Under the pieces are notes generated by a model, which did no database searches, had not been told where the DNA came from, and saw only the letters and a list, made by a program, of their open reading frames with translations. The position numbers were made by a program, and so were the translations under genes. Below are positions 21,442-32,330 of a stretch of 64,000 nucleotides of DNA, one piece after another. Origin of the DNA: Delphinus delphis (lineage: Eukaryota > Chordata > Mammalia > Artiodactyla > Delphinidae); the NCBI RefSeq assembly GCF_949987515.2, contig NC_082698.1, forward strand, positions 1,629,501 to 1,693,500. Direction: 5' to 3'. Each line of letters starts with the position of its first letter. Positions within the stretch are counted from its first letter, which is position 1.

Positions 21442-22726
21442 TTGGGTTTGGCTAAAAAGATCATTCGGTTTTTCCATGAGATGTGGTTCTAGTAACGCTT
21501 AGTTGACTTTAACCTCATTCAAAACAATTTTGTTAGATTGCATTGTGACAACTGTCATATCACCGTGCATTAAAAAAAACATATTAAAATTGGTGAATTT
21601 TTGTGTGGCCATTTAAAAATTGAAGAGGGAAGAGAAAAAGCAACATTTCGGCATATTATGCTTTATTATTTCAAGAAAGGTAAAAATATAATTGAAATGC
21701 GAAAAATGATTTGTGCAGCATATAGAGAAGCTGCTGTGACTGATCAAACACGTCAAAAGTGGTCGTGAAGCTCATGCTGGAGACTTCTTGCTGGATGATG
21801 CTCCGTGGTCGGTAGACCAGTTGAAGTCGATAACGATCAAACGGAGACATTAATTGAGAACAATCAACATTATACAACGCGGGAGATAGCTGACATCCTC
21901 AAAATATCCAAATCAAGTGTTGAAAATCAATCATTTGCACCAACTTGGTTATGTTATCACTTTGATGTTTGGGTTCCACCTAAGTTAAGTGACAAAAACC
22001 TTCTTGACCATATTTCCACATGCTATTCTCTACTTAAATGTAATAAGAAAACATTCTGTTTTTAAAACAAATTGTGATGGGTGATGAGAAGTGGATGCTG
22101 TACAATAATGTGGAACAGAAGAGATCATGGGGCAAGCAAACTGAAACACCACCAACCACACCAACGGTTGGTCTTCATCCAAAGAAGGTGATGCTGTGTA
22201 TATGGTAGGATTGGAAGGGAGTCCTCTATTATGATCTCCTTCTGGAAAACCAAATGCTGAATTCCAACAAGTACTGCTCTCAGCTAGACCAACTGAAATC
22301 AGCACTCGACGAAAAGTGCCTGGAATTAGTCAACAGAAAACGCGTAATCTTCCATGAGGATAATGCAAGACCGCATGTTTCTTTGATGACCAGGCAAAAA
22401 CTATTACAGCTTGGCTGGGAGGTTCTGATTCATCAGTCGTATTCACCAGACATTGCATCTTCAGATTTCCATTTACTTAGGTCTTCACAAAATTCTCTTA
22501 ATGGAAAAAATTTCAATTCCCTGGAAGACTGTAAAACACACCTGGAATAGTTCTTTGCTCAAAAAGATAAAAAGTTTGGGGAGATGGAATTATGAAGTTG
22601 CTTGAAAAATGGCAGAAGGTAGTGGAACACAAGGGTGAATACGTTGCTCTATAAAGTTCTTGGTGAAAATGAAAAATGTATCTTTTATTTTTATTTAAAA
22701 ACGGAAGGAACTTTTTGGCCAACCCA
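21442..22726 (+). mobile_element. Full-length mariner DNA transposon (cetartiodactyl type), inactive
   Basis: The element is 1285 bp, the normal size for mariner, and lies between TA dinucleotides at 21440-21441 and 22727-22728, the expected target duplication. The terminal inverted repeats are about 30 bp: TGGGTTTGGCTAAAAAGATC at the left and, in reverse complement, TGGGTTGGCCAAAAAGTTCC at the right (to 22726). They match each other at roughly 80%, with one indel. The TIR pattern GGGTTGGCCAAAAAGTTC is the one I associate with the common mariner family of cattle and whales. Damage to both the ends and the coding region means it cannot move by itself. Confidence 0.92.
21640..22654 (+). pseudogene. 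Mariner transposase pseudogene (DD34D), frameshifted
   Basis: Mariner transposases bind the terminal repeats through an N-terminal helix-turn-helix region and cut and paste DNA with three aspartates. Here the N-terminal part is recognisable from about 21640, and TTREIADILKISKSS (from about 21877) is the expected second helix-turn-helix area. The catalytic aspartates survive: the first in GDEKW (codon 22083-22085), the second in HEDNARPH (22359-22361) and the third in IASSDFH (22464-22466). Exactly 34 residues separate the last two, defining DD34D. Breaks include several upstream stops and shifts, a frame change at about 22050-22075, TAG at 22206-22208, TAG at about 22548-22550 and a further shift near 22580. 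The ancestral stop is probably TAA at 22652-22654. The protein is dead. A host gene captured from it is not supported. Confidence 0.9.
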
Positions 22727-22728
22727 TA

Positions 22729-24884
22729 CTTAAGAATGAGGTAATCCAAAGCTTTTTTCAACTAAACAAAGTTTATTTCAAAGATGACCTGTATCAGTCA
22801 AAACACTCCAAGTTGCAATAAATGAATGAATGAACAAAAATCTTTCTAACAAATTGAATGTAATTTGTACATTTAAAATGCACAATTTAATTTAGATATA
22901 GTATATTACTGCATCATGGATTCTGCTTCCAAATTTTCCAAATACTATTTTTGTAAGATGGACTTTAATGGAATGCTGAAAATAATTTGTTAATGTCTCT
23001 CAGTGTTTGCTCTTAAAAAGCTGGTTTTCTAAAATACAGCAGTCTGGTAGATCAGTTAATATCACGGGAAAAGTAGGTGGTGGCAGCGTGTGGGGGTCTG
23101 GTATCTTATTCTGAACTTGAATAAGGTTTTAAGTAAGGGTACCTCAGGGACAAGGATCCCAGGTAGTTTGGCATTTTCAGAGAAAAGAAGAGATGGGAAA
23201 TATTGTTCACATATATGTTAAGAATTTGAAATGTACAGCTAATTATGTTTTTCATGGAATTAAAAAAATTTTTTCTTAATTATTTGCTTAGAGGTGTTAG
23301 ATGGACTACGTGAAGCTCATATTCAGACCATGGTGTTAAGAGCTGGCTGATGGGGTAGCGTTGTCCTGACAAATGTAGTTTTACATCACATGTATTATTA
23401 CTTGTGTTTGAGACGTTTGTATACTTTGAGGAGTCATAAGTCCCAGTCCCAGGAATGGATCAATGGTGCACAAGTGGTTGATTGATGAGGACCCTGTGCA
23501 TGTGAGCATCACGGGCAGGTGATCCCGATGAGGACCCTGTGCGCGTGCAGGACACGGGCAGGTGATCTTCCTTCAAGCTGACTTGCCCGCAGCCGCGGAG
23601 GCCAGCGTGCACTCTTGACAGGTGCTGGGGTGCACGGCATGTCCAGGGGACGCCTCTGAGGTGCACACAGCACCCAGGACCTCCTGAGTCCATCAGTGCC
23701 GGCCAGGGTTTTATGGGCTTTAATGTGGAGGATCAGATATCCCAATGTTGTTTGAAGGCCTAGCTGGGGAAATGTTCCATCATCAGTACTCTTCCTGGGC
23801 ATGTGAGGATTTTATCCACCCATTGGAAAGACATTGTGATGTATCTTGAGGCTGATTTAAAAATTATGTGCAAACCCTGCCACAGATCACAAAGAAAAAT
23901 AATGGGACCTAATGTCAACAGGGGGTTTTCCAGGAATCCATCTGTCACTGTTTTCCAAAATGAACCATTTCACCTTCCAGGGATAACCCACTGAGAAACT
24001 GCTCCAACATCTTTATATTGTGCTTCACCAAAACACCCAGCATCGCTGACAGAAGCACCCAACATTTACTGCCATACAAGTGTGTTGGTAAATGTGATGA
24101 GAAAAGTTTTTTGCTTATTTTAAAACTATATGCTTATTTTGAATTTTTAAAGAATTATAACAGATCTTTAAAGAGTTACCTAGAATAGATGAGTTGTGCC
24201 TAGTGTGTGGTTTTTCAAGGCTGAGACAGAAACATTGGTCTGAGAAATACAGCTGCCCCACATTTCAGCAATCTGGTTCTTATTTCACAGTAGTAGTTGT
24301 GGTGACAGAAGCTAACAGTCATTGGGCTCAGGTCTCAATCACAGGATTTAAAATTTTTAATCAACACCAGATCTTCATTCATAGGCCCCTTTGCAAACAC
24401 CGGGGAGTGTTAATGTAGTAGGTGATTTTTTTTCAGAAATTTTAGATTAGGCAACCTCAGGGGTTACCATTACCACTCAGTAACATAAAACCATTTTGTA
24501 TTTAAAGACAATCCTGTACTTTATAAACCAATGTTTGTTCAATAAATACAAATTTTTCATCAAGGTTATTTTAGCCCTTTTCAAAATGAAATAAACAACA
24601 GTATAAACAACAGAGAAAACTTAATTTAATTTACTATACTTGGATTAAAAAAAATCTCTAGTAGTTTCATTCTCAAAAACCCCCCCACAATTTATTGACT
24701 CTGGACAAAATAGGCTACCGCCTAGAAATTAATCACATTGTAATAATTATTAACAAGAAAGGGATATTCATGCATATCATAGAATGGAATTTTAGACAAG
24801 ATATGACAGTAAAATGATGACATTTATCTTCTCACATATGCGAACTTGTACATCCAAATGAGTTATGATTTCTAAGTATCTCAC
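22729..24884. other. Unique AT-rich sequence, no gene recognised
   Basis: It includes a 43-bp tandem pair at 23484-23569, annotated separately. Possible remnants of older elements are too diverged to name. No open frame longer than about 100 codons is present and none has a domain. Confidence 0.5.
23484..23569. repeat. 43-bp tandem duplication, two copies
   Basis: GATGAGGACCCTGTGC begins copies at 23484 and 23527, and both copies end near CACGGGCAGGTGATC. The copies differ mainly in the middle (ATGTGAGCAT versus GCGTGCAGGA). Confidence 0.85.
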
Positions 24885-26571
24885 ATTGGGAACCACTCTT
24901 CTGCTCTATTTCTACCAGTTCAACTTTGTTAGATTCCACGTGTAAGTGAAATCTTTCAGCACTTGTCCTTCTGTGTCTGGCTTATTTCACTTCACATAAT
25001 ATCCTCCAACTTCATCCATGTCGTCACATAATGCAGGGTTTCCTTCTTGTTTTTTTTTTTGACGCTGAGAATTGCTCAATCATTTACATGTAGTAACTGA
25101 TAGATTCCTTTCTTAAGGCAAGACTTTTCTTATATAACTCATGCCTGCTATTTTTCTTTTTTTAGGTAAGAAGTGGATTTATTTATTTATTTTTAATTAA
25201 TTAAATTTTGGGCTGTTTTGCGTCTTCGTTGCTGCGCGCGGGCTTTCTTTAGTTGCGGCGAGTGGGGGCTACTCTTTGTTGCGGTGCGCGGGCTTCTTAT
25301 TGTGGTGGCTTCTCTTGTTGTGGTACATGGGCTCTAGGTGCACGGGCTTCAGTAGTTGCAGCACGCGGGTTTAGTAGTTGTGGCTCGCGGGCCTTAGAGC
25401 AAGCAGGCTTCATTAGTTTTGGTGCGTGCACTCAGTAGTCGTGGTGCGTGAGCTCTAGGTCACGCGGGCTCAGTAGTTGTGGCTCGCGGGCTCTAGAGCA
25501 CAGGCTCAGTAGTTGTGACGCACAGGCTTAGTTGCTCTGCAGCATGTGGGATCTTCCAAGACCAGGGAAGATCCCATGTCCCCTGCATTGGCAGGCGGAT
25601 TCTTAACCACTGTGCCACCAGGGAAGTCGCTTCCTTCTTTCTTAAAGGCTGAATAATATTCCACTGTGTGTGTGTATATATGTGTATAGAGCACATTTTC
25701 TTTATCCATTCACTGTAGAAGGGCATTTGGATTATTTTCATAGCTTGGCTATTGGGCATAAAGCTGCAATCAATGTGGGAGTGCATATCTGAGACGCTGC
25801 TCTCGGTTCTTTTGTGTGTATACCCAGAAGTAGAATTGCTGGGTCATACGGTATACTTCTACTTTTAATTTTTGGATGACCCTCATACTGTTTCCATAGC
25901 ATCTGCACCGTTTTACATTCCTACCCACAGTGCATAGAGCTTCCAATTTCTCTACATCCTCACCAACACTTGTTATCTTTTCTTCTTCTTCTCTTTTTTT
26001 TTGGATAATAGCCATCCTAACATGTACGAGGTGATATCTCATTATAGTTTTAAGTTGCAGTTCCCAAATGATTAGTGATGTTGAGCACCTTTCCGTATAC
26101 TCGTTGGCCATCTGTATTCCTTTGGACAAATGTCTATTGGAGGTCTATTTTTTATTTGGGTTATTTGTATTTTCTCCATTAAATAATAAGAGTTCTTTAA
26201 ATAATTTGGATATTAACCCCTCACCACATATCTTGCTTGCAACTATTTCCTCCCATTCTGTAGATTGTCTTTTCATTTTGTGGACTGTTTGCTTTGTTGT
26301 GTGGAAGCTTTTCAGTTTGGTGTAGTCACACTTGTCCTTTTTTGCTTTTGTTGCCTGTGCTTTTGGTGTCATAACTGTGAAATCATTGCTGAGATCCATG
26401 TCAAGAAGCTTTTCTCCTGTATTTTCTTCTAAGAGTCTTACTGTTTCAGGCCTTATGTTTAAGTCTTTAATCCATTTTGAGTTGATTTTTGTGTCTGATG
26501 CAAGGTAAGGCTCTAATTACATTCTTCTGCATGTGGCTATCTGGTTTTCTCAGCATCATTTGTTGGAGAGA
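24885..26571 (-). mobile_element. L1 retrotransposon, 5'-truncated, ORF2 C-terminus and 3' UTR, split by a SINE
   Basis: On the plus strand the text follows antisense L1: GTGTCTGGCTTATTTCACTT, GGCTGAATAATATTCCACTG, AGAATTGCTGGGTCATACGG, AACACTTGTTATCTTTTCTT, TGATTAGTGATGTTGAGCAC and TTAATCCATTTTGAGTTGAT. On the minus strand, 25990-26400 still encodes the C-terminal end of L1 ORF2, including KLKSFHTTKQTVHKMKRQ and RCSTSLIIWELQLKTIMRYH, with stops and shifts. The SINE at 25049-25630 interrupts the 3' UTR. No poly-A remains at the left end, so the 3' limit is uncertain. The 5' end has been inverted (next entry). The element is inactive. Confidence 0.92.
25049..25630 (-). mobile_element. CHR-type SINE with expanded body and about 115 bp of extra 3' sequence, inside L1
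   Basis: On the minus strand the order is: a target-site duplication (AAGAAGGAA, plus-strand TTCCTTCTT at 25631-25639), a tRNA-like head (ACTTCCCTGGTGGCACAGTG), and a body enlarged by many CACAACTACTGAGCC-type units. An AAATAAATAAAT tail ends near 25175. About 115 bp of non-SINE sequence follows (25061-25175), then a 12-base poly-A, and the second duplication copy (25040-25048). The outer duplication brackets the whole unit, so SINE and extra sequence entered together. The extra part has no run of four T on the SINE strand, so RNA polymerase III could have read through it. A later, separate insertion is possible but would need its own duplication, which I do not see. Confidence 0.85.
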
Positions 26572-26710
26572 CCAGAACAGTATGGTACTAGCATGAACAC
26601 AGATATACAAACCAATGGAACAGGATAGAGAGCCCAGAAATAAACCCACGCATATAGCTAACTGATTTTGATAAGTCACCCAAGAATATGCAGCAAGGAA
26701 ACGATAGTCT
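26572..26710 (+). mobile_element. Inverted 5' segment of the same L1 (twin-priming product)
   Basis: From 26572 the text switches to sense L1: CAGTATGGTACTAGCATGAA, ACCAATGGAACAGGATAGAG, AGCCCAGAAATAAACCCACG and ending CAAGGAAACGATAGTCT. In an uninterrupted L1, gatagtct is followed directly by the ctcttcaacaaatggtgctg region. That is exactly where the minus-strand part begins (its reverse complement is at 26541-26571). The two parts are therefore adjacent in the source and joined head to head, with only about three shared bases at the junction. This is the usual product of twin priming during L1 insertion. Confidence 0.88.
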
Positions 26711-26711
26711 T

Positions 26712-29700
26712 TTACTTTTCCTTAGGAAGTAAATCTCTATGCTCATTATAGATGCTTCTCAAAATGCAGGTTTTTACTGGTATACTTAGAGACTTAAAAT
26801 AAATGTCTGTCACCTGGAGATTCATGGTAACACTTTGTCTCTGTATGGTCCATCTTTCACCTGTAAACCTATCATTATATACATAGTCAAAGATTTCAGT
26901 AGGCATTTATTACACCTATAAACTTTTAGAACAAACAGGCAAGTAGAAGTAGGAGGAAAAGAAAACTTATTCTCCAGGACACACATTGATCACCAGCTTT
27001 TTACCGCCATCAGGTACTTGTTGGACATCCTTTGTCATTGCTAAAGGTACTTGTTCCTACATGTGACATATTCAGAGATTCATCACCTGTCAGTAAATCC
27101 CATGATCCCCAGCCCGGCATTCAAGGCCCGTTACAGCATGTCCCCGATCCCAGCATCTACCTGGTAGATTTGTGTAAAGATAGATAATCCACAGAAAGAC
27201 TTGAGCCCAGTGCCCGGTATAGAAGGGGTGCCATGAAAGTGACCTTTACAGGCATTGTTTTCAACATATGTTTATTCTCTCTGAACTTTGAGTGGAGCGT
27301 CGAGCTGCCCGAGTGCTTCTCAGGCAGGGGCTCAGCCGACCAAACGCATTTTGATCGGAGTCACTAGTGGACTGGAATAAACTTCGGATCCACAGATGTC
27401 ACTGGTCTAGAACCCTTACATCTGCATAACCAGTTAGCTGCTAGGGCGGACAGCACCCTTTTCTTCCCCAGTCCCATCTGGAGAAAAAGCCTGGTGCTTG
27501 GCTGTAAGTCAAAGCTTGTGTCTATTTGAATGCAATTTAGTGCAACTTCGTGGGTTACAGCTGCTTCCTTGGAGAAAAACAGCATAAGAAACGGTCAGAT
27601 TCTGGGAGAAAGAAGCGCTGTCACCTGAGGAGGCACAGGCTTCTGGATGACTTGAGGTGTCTGCATTGATAATCTGGTGGGGCAGAAAGAGACGGGAGAA
27701 ACAAAACACACATGAGTTTTCTATCGAGTCCACTCAGTGCCCATGGAGGGTCCCTGGGGCGGAGGTTTTGCAGCTAAGATTGTCATTCCTTAGATGCCAA
27801 GCAATGCTCGATTTGATAAATGCTGTACCAACCTAGAACACATGGGCTGAGTCAGAGCTGGGCTTCTGTCTCCCCATCATCCCTAGCTCTGTCCCTCAGG
27901 ATCAGTTAATAAGAAAATGTCCTGCACGTGTCCCCATATGCAGCCGCTGTCACAACGGGTGATGCGGGAAGTCTGCTGCACTGAGCCCTGGTCTCTCAGC
28001 CTGGGGAGGAGAGAGAACAAGCACTGTAGCGTTTCTAGAGACGGAGAGCAGAAGACCAACCACATTTGATGCCCAAATCCACAGCAATCCAGAATCTCAG
28101 CCCTTTCTCGTCGGTGAAAATACAAAAATGAATTCTGTAAGCACTTAATCTCAGGAGTTATTAGTGCTGCGGTCACCCGGAATTCGTTTTATGTAGCGTG
28201 TGTGATGGCGAGAGCTTTCTGCACGGGACTCGAGTCAAATCCATCTTTTAAGTCTCCGACTCCAGGGCACCGCCTGCTCGCAGACACCCTGTGCTTTGCT
28301 ACCAGACACTCTGTTCCTGCAGAGCCCGAGCCTCTTCGTCAGCACAGGGTTTGTCTGGGCGCTGCACGTCCTCTCACTGTGGCTCCTTCTCTCCCACTGG
28401 CAGTTTCTGCTGGGATTTTTTTGTTTTTTGTTTTTTTTTTTTGCTGCAAAAGAAAGCTTTGATCATAAAAAGAAAATGGGCTGAGAAATTAGATGAAAAT
28501 AAACATCAGCTCTGTCAGGGAACATGGGCCAGGCCTGTCCTGGGGACTGAGTTTGTAGATCCTGCCCAATTTCTTTCCTGTAAGAAGTCAGTGTGTCTGC
28601 CTAGGATGCTCTGTGAGCCGTGTTCACGGATCCTCACGGCTCTGGGCACTGCTCAGAGTACAGGGGGTAATGCCAAGGGCCCTGGCAGGACCACAGTGTT
28701 CCAGAGGCAGCAAGACCCGCCCTGCATTGGCTCCTGAAGCCTTCATCTTGGGTGGAGGTGAAGGGCTTCTGGGCCATCAAACTCTAAAACCCCTGGAGGA
28801 AGGAGCTGAGTCATGGACCAGCCGGGCTCGAACAGTGACAGTGAGTCAATTCCCCTGCCGGCTGTGGAGCTCGATCTGGTCCAGACACAGAGCAGACGGC
28901 CTGAAATCAAGGCTTTCTGCTATCTGTGCCTTTCCTCTTCCTCTGCGGGGGATCCCACTCTCTCATCCTCAGCCCTCATCTGAAGATGCTCTGTGGAGCA
29001 TGGGTCCCGGCAGCCACCTGCCCTTCTTCCAGTAAAGAAAGATTTCCCTTCTGCCTCATAGAATTAATGTGAGAAGCATTCCAACTAATTCCCCTTAGAA
29101 CCCTAAAAACTGAAGAGCTTGTGACCTCAAAACTAAGTGGTGCTGAGAGACATTTCAGGGAGTCTGTTCTCATTTGCATTTTGCCCACTTACATATTTTT
29201 ATCAGGATGAGTCTGGGAAGGTCTGAGAATAACGTTCCTGGCCTTGAACTACTTGTGACACAGGGAGAATTCAAAGGGGCGCCGTGCATTCAGCCGGTGG
29301 CCGACCGTCTAGACAGTGACAAGTAAGAGAGTGTGCGGTAGGGACATGGGCTCCTGCAGGAGGACGGCCCACTGACGTTCGCATCATACAAGTTGCCACT
29401 CTTGGCTGCACGTAATTCTCAGTGCAGGGAACCTGGGGGTGGGGCAGGCCCGGCACATGCCATCCGCAGGTCGTCCTCAGGTAACGTCCTGTGCCCTGGG
29501 GCTCTGTCCCCACCCTGCACCTCCCAGTTCTCCAGGAACTGCTGACCACAGAGAACCTTCTTAAAGAGCAAGTCATTAATTTTAGGAGCTCTGCCCTTCT
29601 TCTTCACCCCAACTGAAGAAGGTCCTGCCTGATGCTGAGAGTCTCACTTTCTTAAGTGACGAGGTCACTCATACCTGGGCAGCTGGACTTGGAGCTTTGC

Positions 29701-30372
29701 AATGTTTGGATTCTGGGCCTGCGGCACAGCTGACTGCAGTGTCAGCAGGTTTTACGGCACAGACGTCCCTCTGCGGTGCCTGACCATCAGCTGGCTCATT
29801 CATTTGTTCATTGAGGAGGAAGCCGTTGGCTCTCAGGTGATAAGAATCCCGGATCTGACCCAGTAACGCACTGCAGGTGCTTGGCTATCCACACCTTCAA
29901 CACAGAAGTTCTTCCAGTTTCTTGGGAAGGCCTCTTCCCTCTGGACTGAGGGCTGAGGACCTCTAGCGTCAATGGGAAGGTGACCAGATGACCTCCGTGG
30001 GCACACTCAGCTCAGAGAGTCTTTGAGTCTCTGATGGAAACAGAAGCCATCCAGTCTCTGATGGCTCCGTTAGGCCCCAGATTAGGGGTTAATCAGCTCA
30101 GCCACAGATGCTCAGCATCTCGGGGTGGTTCTAGGGACCCCTTCTGAGCAGCATCTTCTATGGCCATCCAGGGATCAAATCTATTTTAGAGCCAAAATAA
30201 TAGAAATATTTACATGGAAATTTACGTGCTTCTTAGTTAACTTTAGGAAAATTTTGAAAACATTTCCGTATTATGTTGGTTACTGTGGAAGAGGTCAAAA
30301 AAGAAAAACTGGGAATTTTATATTATTTGCTCTCATTTAAAACTATAATATGAGAAACTTCTTTGCTGAGTT
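26712..30372. other. Unique sequence, no gene recognised
   Basis: A T-rich run lies at about 28417-28442. The region 28200-28400 is moderately CpG-rich but below island quality. Open frames of 60-148 codons occur on both strands without domains. No repeats of known family were identified. Confidence 0.5.
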
Positions 30373-30386
30373 AGATAATGGTTTTG

Positions 30387-30707
30387 CTTTTTTTTTTTTT
30401 TTAAGATGTTGAGGGTAGGAGTTTATTAATTAATTTATTTATTTTTGCTGTGTTGGGTCTTCGTTTCTGTGTGGGGGCTTTCTCTAGTTGTGGCAATCAG
30501 GGGCCACTCTTCATCGCAGTGCACGGGCCTCTCACTGTTGTGACCTCTCCCGTTGCGGAGCACAGGCTCCAGACGCACAGGCTCAGTAGTTGTGGCTCAC
30601 GGGCCTAGTTGCTCCGCAGCATGTGGGATCCTCCCAGACCAGGGCTCGAACCCGTGTCCCCTGCATTAGCAGGCACATTCTCAACCACTGCGCCACTGGG
30701 GAAGCCC
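30387..30707 (-). mobile_element. CHR-type SINE with target-site duplication and a short extra 3' segment
   Basis: The minus strand reads GGGCTTCCCCAGTGGCGCAG, a B-box-like GGTTCGAGCCC, ATGCTGCGGAGCAACTAGGC, further internal units, and an AAATAAATTAATTAATAAAC tail. After this come about 19 non-SINE bases (CTCCTACCCTCAACATCTT on the minus strand) and then a poly-A of about 15. The target-site duplication is 14 bp with one mismatch: AGATAATGGTTTTG at 30373-30386 and AGATAATTGTTTTG at 30708-30721. The body mixes features of the long and the compact form, for example GGAGCCTGTGCTCCGCAAC together with CCACAACTACTGAGCC. Confidence 0.94.
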
Positions 30708-30721
30708 AGATAATTGTTTTG

Positions 30722-31494
30722 AATACTGGAAGACTATTTCTTCCATGTTTGTGCTATTCAAGAATGTAACAGCAACAGTAACAGATAAAACATCTTTTTG
30801 TTTAATCTGTATTATTAACATTTTCTCCCTCAGTCTCTTGTCTAGGAAATCAACAATAAATAAAGCTCTGATTTGTAGCACTTGCCAATTTCTGTGGCGT
30901 AAATACTCCCACCATGACTGATTTCTGATTTCAAGCTACCAAACTGACATCAGTGAACAGAGTTGAAAAGAGGTACAAGGGGATACCCACCACCAGATGC
31001 CTGAGGTACACAAAACCTCAAAAGCATAGTTAATAGTAAAATGTGGAAAATAACTGGAAAGTGATAGTGTTTGAATATTTATTATCTTTGTTTTAATATG
31101 GTTTATTAATAGTGAGTTATATACTTTAGTTTATAATAATGGTTATATTTGACAAATGGATTTCAAAATTCCTGCAGACTTAATAGTCTTGCAAGCTGGT
31201 CCAAGCTGGCTTCAGCTTGTGAAGGTTTCCTTGTTTTTATCCTAGGCTGAAGGCGTGCTGGTTTCATGCTCTTCTCATGGTGGACACAGAAGGTCAAGAG
31301 AGACACACTGTTTCTTATAGGCCTTTGTTCAGAACTGGCACAATCTCACATTCTTCCAGTTTCCATTGGCCAAAGTGAATCACCTGACCAGGCCTGAAGT
31401 CAACGGGGCAGGGAGGTACAGTTCACCCAGAGTTGAGCCATGGCAAGAAGTCAAGGGAAGGGGAGCTTCAAACGAATACCCTCACATTTTGAAT
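30722..31494. other. Unique sequence, no gene recognised
   Basis: AT-rich and without a clear repeat or coding frame. Confidence 0.5.
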
Positions 31495-32330
31495 GACCCT
31501 TTAGCTGGGTATAAAATTCTAGGTTGACATTACTTTTGCCACCACAGCATTTTGAAATTATCATTCCATTGTCTTCTAACATCTACTATTGATGATGAGA
31601 AATGCATTCTCAATCTAATGATTTTTCAGGTAATTTCCCTTTCTTTTAGTGGTTTTAAAGATATTTTCTTTATTCCTGATCTGCATTTCCACTATGATTA
31701 GTTCAAATATGGGTTTATTTTTTCCTGCTCAATACTTGAAGGATACGTGTTTTTCATCAAATCTAGAAACTTTTCAGCTATTAGTATTTTATATATTGTT
31801 GCCACATCATTCCTTCTGGAATTCCTTTTAATTTAAGAGTTGAACCTTAATTATATATCTTTCTTTGCTGGATTTCATTTGAATTCCAAAGTTCTGTCAT
31901 ATTTCATTTTTAATTACATCTAGTGTAGAATTGATTAATCTATTGAAATTACAATTTAATTGACTATATTATTCATTTCCAAGATTTATTATTGGTTCAT
32001 TTTTATACCCATTTGTTATTGTTGTCTTTCTTTCTTCTTTACATTTTTATTAATTAATTAATTAATTTTGTTTAATTTTTAATGAACATTGTTTGTCTTC
32101 ATTTATCTTTTTGAGTACCCTAAATATAATTATTTAAAAGTGCTTTTAGTATTTTTATAGAAGGACTTTTCATCTAGAATAAATCATTGTGGCAATATTG
32201 ATTTTGGGGTCTATATTTCTAAGTCTTAATATTTCTAATATGTTCTGGGTTTTGGTTTGGGAGAGAATCTTTTTGTTTGATTGGTTTTGTAGTTTTAAAT
32301 ACTATTTTTCTCTCCTTCTGGATTTACCCC
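31495..32330 (-). repeat. Old L1M fragment, antisense
   Basis: Text such as GCTGGGTATAAAATTCTAGG, CATTCCATTGTCTTCTAACA and GATGATGAGAAATGCATTCT follows antisense L1M (ctggatatagaattctaggt, cattgtcttctggcctccat, tgatgagaagtcagctgtaa). The right limit is approximate. A TTAA-repeat run lies at 32047-32068. Confidence 0.65.

Noticed and set aside
25506..25786. Minus-strand frames with a repeated KNPPANAGD-like motif
   Set aside because: This motif is the translated head of the CHR SINE joined to L1 sequence and is not a protein.
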